64,000 nt of DNA from Symsagittifera roscoffensis (lineage: Eukaryota > Xenacoelomorpha > Acoela > Convolutidae), in the NCBI RefSeq assembly GCF_963678635.1, contig NC_087065.1, positions 26,433,254 through 26,497,253 on the forward strand. Direction: 5' to 3'. The first letter of the stretch is position 1. Each line of letters opens with the position of its first letter. The translations under genes were made by a program, and so were the position numbers. Shown piece after piece: positions 30,531 through 42,864 of this stretch. The notes under the pieces were generated by a model. It had not been told where the DNA came from and ran no database searches. It saw nothing but the letters and a program-made list of their open reading frames with translations.

Positions 30531-33400
30531 AGGCTTAACATCCAGATATGACCGACTGGCACATACTCCCCGGACTCAACATCGAAGTCCTCATCGCGCG
30601 TCATCGTCATATCAGTGAGCCTCCAGAATGTTGAGTGCGTCTCAAGATGCAGTGCCAGTGTTCATTAACAGAAGGTAATTAACGGTATTTTTTGATATTT
30701 TAGAATACGAGTAGCCAGAAAGAGGAAAGGGTCAATCCATCTCCGATGGATTTAATATAGAAATGTCACCAAAAACGTAGTAAAATAGGATATTCGAGCC
30801 GTGTTTTCAATAGCAATCATGTAGTCTGAGGATCCGAGACCCAGCTATGTGGTTGTGTTGGCATGTAAACGGAAGCTGAAAAAAAAACCGTTTGACTGAT
30901 GGCCTAAAAATGGTAACTTTTTACTCAGCCCTAGACAGACCAGAAAATCAACTGACTAGGTCGAGACGGTGAAAAGCGAGTAGAATCTAGGTAACTGACG
31001 CCGGCCAGTCGTTAATATGTACTTTTTCTACACTCCGTCACTGTGTAGCTTTTGGGCGAATGTTACATAGACGTTTTTATGGCGCTCCTGGGTGGGCTTG
31101 TCATAGGCATAAGACCATCATGATCAGCAAACGTTTCAGCGACGAACCCTCCGCTCCGGGCGTATGCCCGAGTTAGAGGCCTTAATGACCTTTGTTGTAC
31201 TAGGGGAAGGTGCGTACCCTCCGAGTAGTACTATTTAGCTTTTTAACTTAGTTAAGACCGAAAATTCCGGGGGCCGGAGGGTTAGGTGGGTAGTCATGAG
31301 CCCGCTGATCCCAAGGTCCCGGGACCAAAAACAGTTAAAGAGAAAGAGTTAAGCCAAACAAAAATAAGGTATAACCAAGAAAAAGCCAAATACAAATTTA
31401 TCTGAAAAGAAAAAAGTACAAAAAACAGTAAAAAATCCAAAAAAAAAAACAAAAACAAAAAAAAAAAACATAAATTGACAGTTTATATGTTATTTCAGGA
31501 CGAGATGCGATCTGATCTTCCCATTAGTGGTTGCTTCAGATTGATTTAAATCATTTCTGATAGAAAGATTGAGTGTTTTGGTGGCGGGTTAGGTACCCTC
31601 CCTTGAGTGTGGTTTGAGTATTTAAGCACGTTAATGGTGATTTTGCCGGTGACCGGAGGGTAAAGTGACAAGCTGACCGACGTGTTCCAGACTCAACAGC
31701 GGCATCAGGGACAACATCCACAACGACTGTTGGGTATCGTTGACACAATTTTAGTATCGTTCGGGTACTATTTCATTAAAACTTAAGTGGTGGGGGGCAC
31801 AAATGGCGCGTTCCGGCTGCACCCTCCATCGATTGCGAATTTCCGAGTTAAGGGTCTTAATTCGGGTTTTTTGGTGCAAAAGAGGGTATAGTAATATTGA
31901 TTAACGACTAATAATAGATTATTATCTTTTCTATATATTGCTTATCTCCTATTTAGACCCGATAAGAACCCCAGTTTTGTCGAAAATTTTGGATATCCGA
32001 ACTTTTTCGAACAGCAAAAAGCTTCTGTACAGTGAGCTCCTATGTAGTTCGGTCCCCCTATTTAAAGAAACCGCGCGAAAAAAGACATCGATCAAAATTT
32101 TTGCAATTTTCCGAATTTCATCAATATATTTTGAGGATCGAGTTTCTGAGATTTTAGAGTTAGAGCGATAAAAGTTTTTGTGTTAGGAGCGTGCTAGCAT
32201 AACGTGCTCGGTTGCTAGAGAGAGTTGCGAGTAACCCTCCGAATAGCTCCGTGGATAGGGCTAGAGACTCAGAGATTGGAAAAGGAAGGAATCGGAGGGT
32301 CCAAATTTGATAGTTTCTGGCCAAATTTTTGTTCCCAAACCATCTTTGATCCGGTTTTTTGCATTATTCCAGTGCAGTACGGGGCTACCACGGTCGTTTA
32401 AATTATTTTTAGGTACTTTCATTTAGAATTGCGGAAAAAGTATTTCAGAACCTGTATAGGTGGTGAAAAAAGACCAATTTGACGAACGCGTTTTTGGCAA
32501 TTTCTCAGAGACTAGCAAACCAATCGGAAAAATTTTGATACCATAAGTCGACGTTTTTAATCACTTTTCTAGACCGCGACCGTTTTTGTTCGTCGATAAC
32601 TTTGGGGAAGAAAAGTTTTTTAGAATTTGTTAGTTCGGAGGGTCAAATTTTTCGGGAACCCACCGAGCGGCAGAAAACTTTATAAGATCACCTTTTTATC
32701 TTACTGGGAGGGTTGACCGAGTCAGCCAACCTAGTTTTAAGTCAATCAGAGTGCAATTGGAGGCTTTACGGCGGTAAAATCATCCGTTTTCTGGATGTTT
32801 GGGGAACCCTCCGAGGTAACCCTCCGGAGTCAGCTAAGCCCCTTAGCAACCCTCCTTAATAGAAAAAATTCCACGCAGCCCTCTGAAGATGTTAAAATAA
32901 CCCTAGGGAGTGAATTTAGCTTGTTTGACACTTTCTGAGACTAGTTGGAGACCCTTCTAAGCTAGACTTGAAAAATTTAGAAATTTGAAGGAACCCTCCG
33001 AAGCAACCCTCCGGAGCGTATTAAGCCTCTTGTTGACCCTCCTTAGTGAACTTAAGGGGACCCTCCGAAGTTATTTAGGTGACTAAGGTACCCTCCAGAG
33101 TAACCCTCCAGAGTAAGCTAAGTGTCTTAACAACGCTCCGAAGTAACCCTCCGGAGTGACTTAAGCTCCTTAATAACCCCCCTTAGTAAAGAATTAGAGG
33201 TAACCCCCCGGGGCAGTCTAAACATCATAAATATCCATTTAAGGACGGAATAAAGGGTCAATTACTAACGGGGTGTAAATTTTGGGGACTTAGGAGCCCA
33301 GTTAACCTGGAAATTTGCAATCAACTTTGGATTCTAGATCGGGTTTATTAGAGGTACCCGAACCAAATTTTTTTATTGTTATTTCGGTTGTGTGGTTGCC
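30531..33400 (+). other. Non-coding region, possible long leader or LTR of element A
   Basis: No ORF with a recognisable domain. It is marked by scattered CCCTCCG/CGGAGGG motifs and a poly-A-rich patch near 31436-31470. It directly precedes the gag region of element A, so it may be its 5' LTR and leader, but no matching 3' copy exists in the window to prove this. Confidence 0.35.
31140..33220 (+). repeat. CCCTCCG motif array, dense at 32800-33220
   Basis: Roughly 20 copies of AACCCTCCGGAGT-like motifs in both orientations. In 32800-33220 they build larger units: a pair of motifs, then TAAGC..CTTA and ACCCTCCTTA, seen at about 32801, 32989, 33090 and 33135. Motif spacing is irregular, so this is a degenerate minisatellite or repeated binding site. 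Confidence 0.65.
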
Positions 33401-33433
33401 TTGAGCTACTTAATAGGAAAGCTCGGGCAATCG

Positions 33434-33505
33434 CAGGACACCTAAAAGAAGACATAGGTGAGCGTATTAGGCAAATACACGCTCACTTGAGAAGACAGTG
33501 TCCTG
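33434..33505 (+). other. Nested stem-loop candidate
   Basis: Outer arms CAGGACAC (33434-33441) and GTGTCCTG (33498-33505) pair perfectly; inner arms GTGAGCGT (33458-33465) and ACGCTCAC (33479-33486) also pair perfectly. The 72-nt unit could fold as RNA with an internal loop. It lies upstream of element A gag, where packaging or primer-related RNA structure would be expected; the function is unknown. Confidence 0.45.
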
Positions 33506-34128
33506 GGCTTCGTTCCTTTGGGGCGTTTCAATTGAGGTAGGTCTTTTTCTTTGAGCCTAAGTTTTAATTATCTGTTACTGGAACCATCACTGCTCTTTTA
33601 TAAAATATTGTTTGATCTTAAACGAGGCAGTGGTTTGATACGAGTGTGGCAGTAAAATTAATACTGAACGAAAGATCACTGTCACCTATAGGATATTCTT
33701 ATCTGATTATCAATTGTGTTTTCTGTTTTGACCATGTCTTATGAAATATTTATGATACTGTTATATTAGGTAATTGAGTTGAGTTGACAATATCTAAACA
33801 CCAAGTAGGTCCTTGGTGTAGCTTGAGCCGAATCACTTATAGTATCTCTACGAGATCGAAGTTATATTTCTGATACTAGAGGACTGGAGTGAGTAGACTT
33901 GAGAAAGTTTTTTCGAGCTTAATTTTTAAACTTGTGCATTGCCGTCAAATGTTTTTTTTTCACGTAGCATGCTGCGCAGAGACTCGTTAGGAGCAACAAC
34001 TAAGATTCCCAGGCTGAGTACGGGGATTACACGAAAGTTCAAAACCCCGGCGTAGCCAGTCCACGATTAGCAGCATTTCCGACGTTTTTGCTGACGAAGC
34101 AACGACTAAAGGTCAGGCTTGTCTTTCA
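33506..34128 (+). other. Leader upstream of element A gag, nothing else seen
   Basis: Non-coding. I could not identify a primer-binding site or an LTR end. Confidence 0.35.
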
Positions 34129-35447
34129 GTGAGCGTAATCAAACTGAAAAACGAGAAGAACCTCGATGGCAATCAAGGGCGAAGTGGTGAGACCGGACAG
34201 GCGAGCGAGACGCTTCCGGGCCCCTTCGAGGAAGGGGAGCAAACGCTGATCCGACCCGACAACCACTATCACGCGGACCTGGAAGAGCCAGGCGAGGTTT
34301 TGAACGGGAGGAAGTTGAACGAACGGAGTAGGCATCGGAGCGTTCCGAGGTCGAACCACGAGAAGAACTGTTGTTCAGGGGAATGTCCAAATCAGAGACT
34401 AAGTGTAACAAGTGGAAAAAAGAACAATCATATCTAGCCAAGCACACCAAGAATGCAATGATTTTAAGTATAAGCCCGAGGGAGGAACAAACGAGTTCGA
34501 AAGCCAAGAAAAAGTAGAAGTCTTCGTATGACGACCGAATGGCGTCACTCCAAACTATTAGTTTATCTTCCAGTTATGACCAACCGGAGATAGCTCATTC
34601 GGATGTGGACTTCACGCCGTGACCAAGGAATGATAAGAGCAAGAAAGCATTGTCCAACTCGCCAAGCAGGCCGATGTCTGATGGGATAACCGTAGAAGTT
34701 TTCTCGACGTTCGACAGGTTGATGATGTCGATGGGCGCGCAGAAGGGCGTCGCGTAATCAAGTACCAGGCTACAACCTCAGTTGACCTCAACTTCTCCGG
34801 GTCTCACCCCGGTATCGGGGGCGGCTGGCAAAATAAGTGACATGTTTGCTGGCGTAATGACAGACCTTGAAGAAGTGCGACGGGACATGACTAAGAAAAT
34901 AGATCGAAATGAAGAGAGAGTTCGCCAGGGTCAAGAGAAATTGCGAGATGAGCTAATAAACGTGAAGTCGCAGGCGAGAGTCGATCAGGCTCAATTGATT
35001 CGTAACACCGATCAATGCCTAGCGGAGAGCTTGGCTCAAGCAACCAAGGAGTCAGAGGAAAGAGAAGTTAGGATGACAAGAGAGATCGAGCGACTGTTGA
35101 ACGATCATGACAATACCTATGCTCATACGATGACTAGCCTGGAGAAAAGGCTGGATGGCAAATCTGACCTGATGATGCGGAAGCTTGACGAGATCTTAAG
35201 TGGAGGCAATCGGGAAGAGTGTTCCGCCCCAAGCGAGCGCTCACGCCAGGCGAATGACGGAGACAGAGCCCGCGGCCATACCGGGGCCCAGCCAAGTTTG
35301 AGATCAAATTACGAATCTAATCATAGGGAGCGACCCAGGGCAGCCCCATCGAGGCCAGTTTGGACAAACCCGGTCCCGGCGGAAGCGGATACCCCCCGGA
35401 GACCCGATTGCCCACTGTGCCACAAGTCGGATCAGTGCCAGATCTGA
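34129..35447 (+). pseudogene. Element A gag N-terminal region (charged leader and coiled coil)
   Basis: ORF 34129-34437 is a charged, low-complexity leader; ORF 34782-35447 (221 aa) contains a long coiled coil (about residues 18-140: EEVRRDMTKKIDRNEERV and following heptads) and ends in a Pro/Arg-rich stretch. Element B has the same two parts at 62317-61814 and 61817-61000. Stops between them show decay. Confidence 0.55.
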
Positions 35448-36193
35448 CTACAATCTCGCAGGACACAACGATGTATGCCTCAATATTTGAGCCCCTGAAT
35501 AGATCTCTTGAAACATTCATCACCAAACTCTTGAAGTCAACCGAGAGAGGAGAGAAGTCAAGAAGGACACTCAAAAAGCCGAAGTCATACAAAAACGAGT
35601 CAGATGGCTGCATCGACACCTGGATAGAGTTGATGAAATTACATTTTGAGGAAGAGAATCTCTCAAAGAAACAGGAATGCAGCGCATTGACGAGCAACCT
35701 GGAGGGTACTGCCCTAAGTTGTGAAATAGCGAAAAGGACTAATGAACGAGACAGCGCTCGCAAGATATTCGACATCTTGCTGAATCGTTTCGGCTCTGGT
35801 GTACAAGGGCATCAAGCTATGGTGAACTTTGAAAAGAGGCGTCGAAGAGATGACGAATCCATAGACAAGTTTTTGGACGACCTTGAATTACTCAGAAAGA
35901 GGAGCAATCCCGATGAGAGAATATCGGAGCGAAACTTGGCGATCGCCTCGAAGTTGATGAATGGAGTAAAAAATGATGAGCTGAAAACCAAGCTGGCCAC
36001 ACACTTTACAATGTCGCTTGACCAGGCACCCACGCCCGATGATCTGCGTATGAAGTCGCGTGAGTACTTGCTCAATAAACCAAGGGCGCAAAACCGTTAC
36101 AGCAATTATGGCAACTACAGCGGAACAAACACTGGCGCGAACTCCAGTTGCTACAGACCTCGTGACGACATGGATAAGAGGAGGTCATGTTAA
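35360..36193 (+). pseudogene. Element A gag (retrotransposon gag domain)
   Basis: 277 aa ORF. SDGCIDTWIELMKLHFEE, then RRDDESIDKFLDDLELLR and RNLAIASKLMNGVKNDELKT, form the helical capsid-like domain of Ty3/Gypsy gag; element B gives DSDGFIDTWVEVLRLH and RRHRDEESIDRFLDDLESLR. It stops just before a zinc knuckle at an in-frame TAA inside C-x2-C (near 36190). Confidence 0.75.
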
Positions 36194-36700
36194 AATTGTG
36201 GTTCGATGGACCACCACGTTTCCGCCTGTTCTACTTACAAACAGAACATGAAAGCGATAGGCTACTTTCTCGACGACGTTGATGCGACCGACGAGAACCA
36301 CGAAGAGTACGTGAGAGGACTCATAATGAAGTAAGGACCAAGGTGCTTCTTCTGCAATTTGGAGGTAAACTTCAAGTCGGATTGCACTCAATTTTGGGAT
36401 GCGGTTGCGGACGCGAAACATACCCGCCATGAATAGGCGCTTTCGGGCGTCAAAGCGAACCGAGCACGTCTGATGAACGAAGCTGAGTCGCGGAAGAAAG
36501 AGACGACACCGAGCACATTCACGACTAAGAAGGCGAAGACCTTGCCTGATGAGGCGGTTGCCTCTAGCCTGGAGGCGGAGTCGGCCGGGCCGCTCAAGGT
36601 GGATTATGGATAGCATTACTGATTGTCCAGCAGGAGCTAGCCACGAAAGAAGTTGAGCAATGGGTAAGGTCGGAACTAGAAAGCACAGATCATCGGGAAA
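36186..36700 (+). pseudogene. Element A nucleocapsid region with two damaged zinc knuckles
   Basis: First knuckle NCGSMDHHVSAC follows an in-frame stop; the second reads CFFCNLEVNFKSDC near 36345, with Asn where the CCHC pattern needs His. Element B keeps CNQEGHFRLDC, with His but with a stop at the first Cys. No long ORF. Confidence 0.5.
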
Positions 36701-36703
36701 AAT

Positions 36704-37753
36704 TTGACTGAGAAAACAACGAAAGAAGAGGACAAACAGGAACCCAGGAAACAGGGACTAAAGCTAAATGTTATATCGGGAAAAACCTTTGGCATGACGA
36801 AAGAAAGAACGAAAATAAAATCCAATATTTCGATCGCAAGACACCAGGTGGTCAACAACTTGAGTGAACCGTCCGAGATCAAGCTGGTACACCTGAACAT
36901 TCATGCGGACTACCTGAGAGAAAAATATCCCGAGTTGAAATCCAGGGCAGTGCGAGCGCTGTTTTTGACAGGAGGTCCAAAACTCATGAAAATAGATGGT
37001 TATTAAATCGAAGTCCATGGCCCATATCCAGTCCTGATGAATGTGGACGGCATTAACATCTACACGAAGGCTCACGTGACTGATGCAAGTGACCAAGTAG
37101 GCTGGATATACATTGGTCGAGAAGAGCTTAAGCTGCGACGAATCGGACATAACGCCATGCTTGAACAGGATGCAGTTCACATAGGTAGCGAAGCCGATCT
37201 TGCAGCACATATGCTAGATGTGCAGAGCAGACAATTTTCAGTAAAAGGACTGTTAGACACGGGAACAGTGGTCAGCGTCATGCCAGTCAGCACATGGACT
37301 GATATGGGCTTCGACAGGTCGGATTTGATACCGACCAATATCAGACTGGCAGCTGCGAATCAGGGAGCAATCTATGGGACAGGGCGGACCCCGATTAAAT
37401 CACTGCAGCTTAGAGGATGACATCTTTGGATGAGCTTCCTAGTGGTGGAAAATTTGAACGAATCCGATCAATTCATCCTGGGGAGGGACTTCGTCCGCAA
37501 CTTTGATGTCACGATCGACCTCAACGACGGTTTGATCAGAATCAAAGACCCTGAAAGGAAGTATGAAAAGAAACCTCTTAATAAGATCTTGATTAACCAG
37601 GCAAAGGTGCCGATCTTTCTGGATCGAAAAGTAAGATTGAAGCCAAACCAAGCAGTAGTAGCGACGTTTAGGATGAGGAACTTGAATGAACTCAGTAATG
37701 ACAGACAGGTGTGTCTGGTACCAAATCCAAACAGTAAGAGCTCGGCTATTTGA
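36704..37753 (+). pseudogene. Element A retropepsin (aspartic protease) region
   Basis: Three ORFs (36704-37006, 37037-37420, 37430-37753) in sequence. The protease centre is LLDTGTVVSVMPVSTW near 37250-37295 (catalytic Asp in DTG), followed by LVVENLNESDQFILGRDFV, the second conserved strand of retropepsins (ILGRD). Element B matches with LLDTGAALSVIPIEAW. Cleaves the Gag-Pol precursor in this family. Broken by two stops. Confidence 0.75.
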
Positions 37754-37965
37754 GAAGAAGCTTCTCTTTCACTCAGATCTGACTGTGTGTGAGTGTGTTG
37801 TTGAACACAAAAGCAACCACAGTGACAATACAGAGAGGAAAGAAACTTGGCTACGCATTGCCTCTGAATACTGACTTTCAGAGTGTGAAGAATTTGAAAA
37901 AGTTTGATATAGCCAAATGTCCTTTACACGCTAACTAAGAATGTATACTGAAGAGAGTAAATGAA

Positions 37966-38838
37966 TTGAAATCTTCTAAGAAATTGTTTCCAATGAAGTC
38001 GGAGACAAATGATGGGTTGTCTAGTAGTTCAAATTTTCCCGAGAGACCGAGAGAAACAGAACTAACAGCAAATAAGCATATCCTGCCCGAGGTAGAACAT
38101 CTGAAGTGTAAAATATCGGATAGGGAACTAGATTCACTCAGGGCGGTGCTAAATCGGAATGCAGACGTTTTTTCGAAGCTTAAGGCCGACATAGGTTGCT
38201 GCAATTTTGTAGAACACGATATTGAGGTAGAAGGGGGCTCGGTACCTCATAGGGAAAGGGCGAGGAGAATGACCCCACACAAATCAGAAGCGTGTAGGAA
38301 AGAAATCGAGATGTTAATGGAGTACAACATGATCGAGCCGTCGAAGTCTTCGTGGGCTTGTGGCGTGGTCATGGCTAAAAAGAAAGGGGGGCAACTCAGG
38401 TTTTGTTGTGATTTTTGTTACTTGAACGCAGTGACGACAAAGTACGCATACCCGATGCAAAAGTGTGCAAAGTTCTTCACGACGTTGGATTTGGGCTCTG
38501 CGTTCTGGCAAGTGCCACTCAGAAAGCAAGATCGGGAGAAAACGGGTTTTGAGTGCGAGCTGGGATTGTTCCAGTGGAAGAGAATACCGTTTGGATTGTG
38601 CAACGCGACGGCCAAATTCCAGCGACTGATGATTCAGGTACTCACGAACGTGACCAAGAATTATGGAAACCTCATCATGTGTTATGTCGATGATGTGATC
38701 GCAACACCAACCCTAGAGGATCATATAGAAAGGTTGGATGAGGTGTTTACTTGCATGAAACAGGCGGGCCTGAAGTGTAAACCCTCTAAGTGTGAAATCC
38801 TCAGAGACTCGAAAATATCTGGGCCGCCTTGTGGATAA
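37966..38838 (+). pseudogene. Element A reverse transcriptase
   Basis: 290 aa ORF with Ty3/Gypsy RT blocks: PHRERARRMTP, GVVMAKKKGGQLRFCCDF, TTLDLGSAFWQVPL, PFGLCNATAKFQRLM and CYVDDV (near 38681-38697, catalytic Asp pair). The thumb continues into the next ORF after a frameshift near 38800. In this family RT copies genomic RNA into cDNA. Confidence 0.9.
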
Positions 38839-39338
38839 GCATGGAGTGAGACAAGATCCCCAAGCGGTCGAAGCGGTCTTGACCTGGAACGCACCGAAGA
38901 CAGACACGCAACTGATGAGCTTTTTGGGGTTTGCTAACTATTATCGAGAGTTCATCAAAGGATACGCCGATAAAATATACCCCATGCAGCAGTTGATGAG
39001 AAACAAGGGTAAAAAAATTCACTTGGACTGTTGAGGCACAAGTTTCATTTGAAAACGTTAAACGCGAACTTTGCGAGGCACCGGTCCTCGGAATGCCAAC
39101 AGAGAAGGGGATGTTTGTGTTAGACACGGATGCATCAGTGGTTGCGATATCGGGCATACTTCAACAGGAGCAGGAGTGGAACGGGAGAACGGTTCTCCGT
39201 CCGACAGTCTATGGAATTAAGGTCCTGAGCGATACTGAAATCAAGTTCGGTGCACCAAAAGCGGAAATGTTCGCGGTGATCACCTTCGTGGAAAATACAG
39301 AGCCTACTTGGGGAGTGCTCTCTTCAAGTTGCGTGTAG
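38792..39338 (+). pseudogene. Element A RNase H region
   Basis: ORF 38792-39034 completes the RT thumb/connection (FLGFANYYREFIKGYADKI); ORF 39093-39338 starts RNase H with VLDTDASVVAISGILQQE, containing the first catalytic Asp. Two frame breaks. Confidence 0.75.
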
Positions 39339-39403
39339 ATAATCGTGCTCTTGCCTGGCTGAAAACCTATTCGATGGACCAAATCTATATTGGTCGTTGA
39401 ATC

Positions 39404-40660
39404 GTGCGCCTGGACGGATACCACATGATCACTGAGCACCGTACCCGTGACATGCACCAGAATGTTGATAGCCTCAGTAAAAAGACAGAATTCTTTGAGC
39501 AATTGGAAGAGAAGCATGCTAACCAAGCAGAAATCAAAGACGGATTTTCATTCCTAGATAAGGAGACCTACGATAAACTACCACTCACCAGGTGGCTGGA
39601 TAAGTCAGGGCACCCCATACCAGGGCACCCTGAACTTCCGGTGAAGACGGCCGCTGAGATAAAAGTATTGGCCAAGGGTGAGCCTGTCCCGCTGGATCTG
39701 CTAGTCCGATCCAATCTGGTACAACAAGAGCTTACCAGGCTGAGTATAAACAGCATAGCCCTGCTAAATAGGACAGTGAACGTGGCTCCGGACGTCATGG
39801 GGAAGCTCCATGACTTGGTAGATAGAGAAGTGGATTGGCAAGATCGTGAGTGGATAGAGGCTATGCAGCGGTTGACCATCACTGAGAGAATAGAGAGTAG
39901 TCCAGTAACCATTCGCAGTCGAGATGTTGAACGGGATTGTCGGTCGATAGTGAACCAGCTGGTAAATTCAAGGCCGAAAGGTGTCTTGTTGAAGACTTCG
40001 TTCACGGAACATCGGACATCAACTCATGTCCAAGCCACTGAAGAAGTCAGGTTCGAGTCAAAATCCAGCTTTACGAGAAAAGTACATTTCACGGATGCAA
40101 GGGAAGAATATGAGCCGAGCTCGGATTGTTCATCCGGTGAAGACACACTTCCGCGGAGTCAGGCACTTTCGAGCCCGGACAGGACGTTTTATCCTTGGAG
40201 ACAATGCTAGGACAGCCGAGGGACAGAATGTTGTCCGGGAAGCCGGATTCAAAGCGACCGAGGCACAGAGTTTTGTCTGGAGAATCGAGAAACATCACAG
40301 ACAGATCGAAACATAATAATGTGGAATCCATCGGCTCGAGTGATGACTCGAGGCCTCAGCCCTGGGAGAGTACATCGGATACTACTTCCAATTCTGATGT
40401 TTCGGAGATTGCGATTCATTCCTGGTTGGTGGAATGGAAACAGCGCGGGTTGGACCGGGAAATTCATCAGGACCCGGACAGTGACAGGTATACCTCCGAT
40501 GAGGAGGGCACTGTAGTGGATAATGCCGCAGATGAGTTTGAACTGATAGCAGTGTGGAGACGCCCAATCAGATTACTTCGACATGGTACGGTCGTCCGTA
40601 CCAACCTGGAACCATCTGTGCAGGAAGCAACACCCTTGAAGAAGATATGGTGTGTCAAGT
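39404..40660 (+). pseudogene. Element A RNase H end and pol linker
   Basis: ORF 39404-40210 opens with DGYHMITEHRTRDMHQNVDSLSK, matching the end of Gypsy RNase H (the histidine/asparagine-rich strand), then ~230 residues of acidic, Ser-rich linker with no domain I recognise. The next ORF (from 40195) continues the linker. Element B has a comparable but shorter linker (57334-56340). Confidence 0.5.
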
Positions 40661-42320
40661 TGATGGATGATGCCCATGCCCCGAAAATAATAAGCGGACG
40701 ATTAAACGTGGTAAAGACGTATCTGAAAGCCAGATACCGGCTGTCGGATGTCTTAAGGGCTCAACGAAATGATAAAATGATGAGCAATCTGAAGAGATGG
40801 ATCGAAAACGGAACACCTGATAAGGGAGATTTAGATGAAGACAGCTATAAGATCTTGAAGCAATTTTATCTGAAGAGAAAAAAAATGTCGAACCTGAACA
40901 AAGACGGAATCGTAGCCTGTAAACGCAAGGAAGAGGACAAAGTCTTTTACAAGTATAATTCAACAGTGTTACCACAGTTACAACAGACCGAATTGCTCTT
41001 TCGTTCACATGATCAGATGGGCCATCAAGGCGTGAACAAAGTGTACAACAAGATACAGAAACGATTCGAATGGCCTGGTTTGAAGAAGGCTTGTAAAAAA
41101 TGGATCTCTGCATGCTTGTCGTGTCAACAGGCGAAGGACCCCAGGAATGTTAGGTTCCCCCTGCAGTCAATAGAGTCATCGGGATTCAACGAAGTGGTGC
41201 AAATTGATCATCAGAAGATATGCATGACAGCCACGGGCTACAATCAAGTGCTTGTAATGATTGATCATTTCACGAAATATGCACAGGCATGACAGCATCA
41301 GCGGAAGAAACGTGCGATTACTTGATAAATGTTTGGATAGCGAGACACGGTTGCCCCATCACATTCCAATCAGACAATCGCAAAGCATTCGTGGGTGATC
41401 TCACAAAGGAGTTAATGAAGAGGTCGCAAGTGGCGTAGGCCCACTCGACAACTTATCACCCACAAACGAATGGTCTAGTTGAAAGGCAAAATCGCACGCT
41501 GGTATCCATGTTGAGAGTTTATTGCTCACGGAATATGGATGACTGGGATAGACACTTGCCGCAGGTAATGGGCGCTTACAACAGCACAGAACATTCCACC
41601 ACGGGAATAAGTCCGCATATGATGCTGACTGTTAACGAGAAAGCTCTTCCATTAACGTTCTACTACCCAGAGTACGAAGGAAAGAAAACAGCACCGCAAC
41701 TTTACGTGCGTGATGTTATTAGAAGACAGCAGCGCCTCAATGACCTTTACAGGAGGAACACGCAACAGGCACAAATTAGACAAAAAAGGAGATTCGATAA
41801 ACGGACTGCGGATGCAAAAGCTTACTCGGTTGGAGATTACGTCTGGGTGTTCCAGGAGGTAATTCCACCAAAGGGAACCAAAAAATTATTGAAAAGATGG
41901 CGCGGTCCTTTTCAGATAACAGAAGTACACCAAGGAGGTCGTTTTAATCGATTGAGCACCGGACGAGCAGCTCACTACGAAAACATCAAACCGCACAATG
42001 CCTCATCAGAGGACTGGTGTATCCCAGCTGACATGCAAGATGGAGACTATTTGATAGTGGATCTTTCCTGCAAGACGAATGAAAGAGGCACGCGTGACAA
42101 AAACGACGGGAATGAGGTCGTAGATGAGTTTGATCTGCCACTAGATCTGGAGTTGACTGAGATAGTGGAAGTTGACGACGAAACTCTTCCATATGCAGAA
42201 GAAGACTGGAACTGCCCAGAGCAACTAGAAATTGACAAAGGAGTACAACCTGACCTTCCTTTCACCATGGAGACACAGCAGGGCACGAAAGGAAGGAACA
42301 AGAAAAAGTACAACCCGTAA
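40660..42320 (+). pseudogene. Element A integrase
   Basis: The ORF ending at 41292 carries the zinc-binding HHCC domain (HDQMGHQGVNKV...FEWPGLKK...CLSCQQAK) and the first catalytic Asp (VVQIDHQK). 41293-41507, after a frame change, holds FQSDNRKAF (second Asp) and a TAG, then GLVERQNR (catalytic Glu). ORF 41508-42320 continues with LLKRWRGPFQITEVH, the GPY/F module. All three catalytic acidic residues are present but in broken frames. Confidence 0.88.
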
Positions 42321-42413
42321 GGCGATGATTTCGTCATGGACAGGATAGTTTTAAGCAATATGATGGACTCGCTGGTGGGACTGGATGAAGTAGCGTTGCC
42401 ATAAGAGATCGAC

Positions 42414-42863
42414 TTGGTCAATGACAAGTACCAGGATTGGATCGACGATTGCTCCGAACCAGAAGTAGAGTTTGAACCAGAGGTGGAGCAGACTCATGAG
42501 CAAAAATTAACAAACTTGCGAGTGCTCGAATGGCTCCATGATCTGCCAGCAGATCCTAAAGAGACGATCTTGACGATTCAGGATATCGATAATGACGGCA
42601 TCAAAAACGTCAGCCATGACAATACCGAGTCCAGCTGGGTCGCTCCAGATGGTCCTCTACGCGTTCCGGAATCCAACCATGATCTGCTCGATTTTGGGCA
42701 ATCGACGGGGACGTCGATGGATATTTTTGTCCGGGGAGTGGGGGTAGGACTCACCCACACTAAAAATCTGATCATTACAAAATTAAAATTGGCAAGGGAA
42801 ACCGGAGAACTGGAAACGGATGGCAAAAACGCTAAAAAACCACCTTTTGGACGATTTTTTTAG
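42414..42863 (+). pseudogene. Element A conserved region between integrase and macro domain
   Basis: 149 aa. The first half is acidic and disordered; the second half holds SMDIFVRGVGVGLTHTKNL, which is conserved in element B (NIFVRGMGVGLTHPKNL, minus strand near 54590-54640). I do not recognise a family. It runs into the macro domain after a one-frame shift near 42860, so the two were probably one protein. Confidence 0.55.
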
Positions 42864-42864
42864 A

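Noticed and set aside
31938-32171. 77-aa ORF in the CCCTCCG region
   Set aside because: No recognisable motif, isolated, and within expectation for chance.
30531-34128. Defined LTR pair or primer-binding site for element A
   Set aside because: I could not find the same sequence downstream or a convincing tRNA-complementary site; left as a possible leader only.
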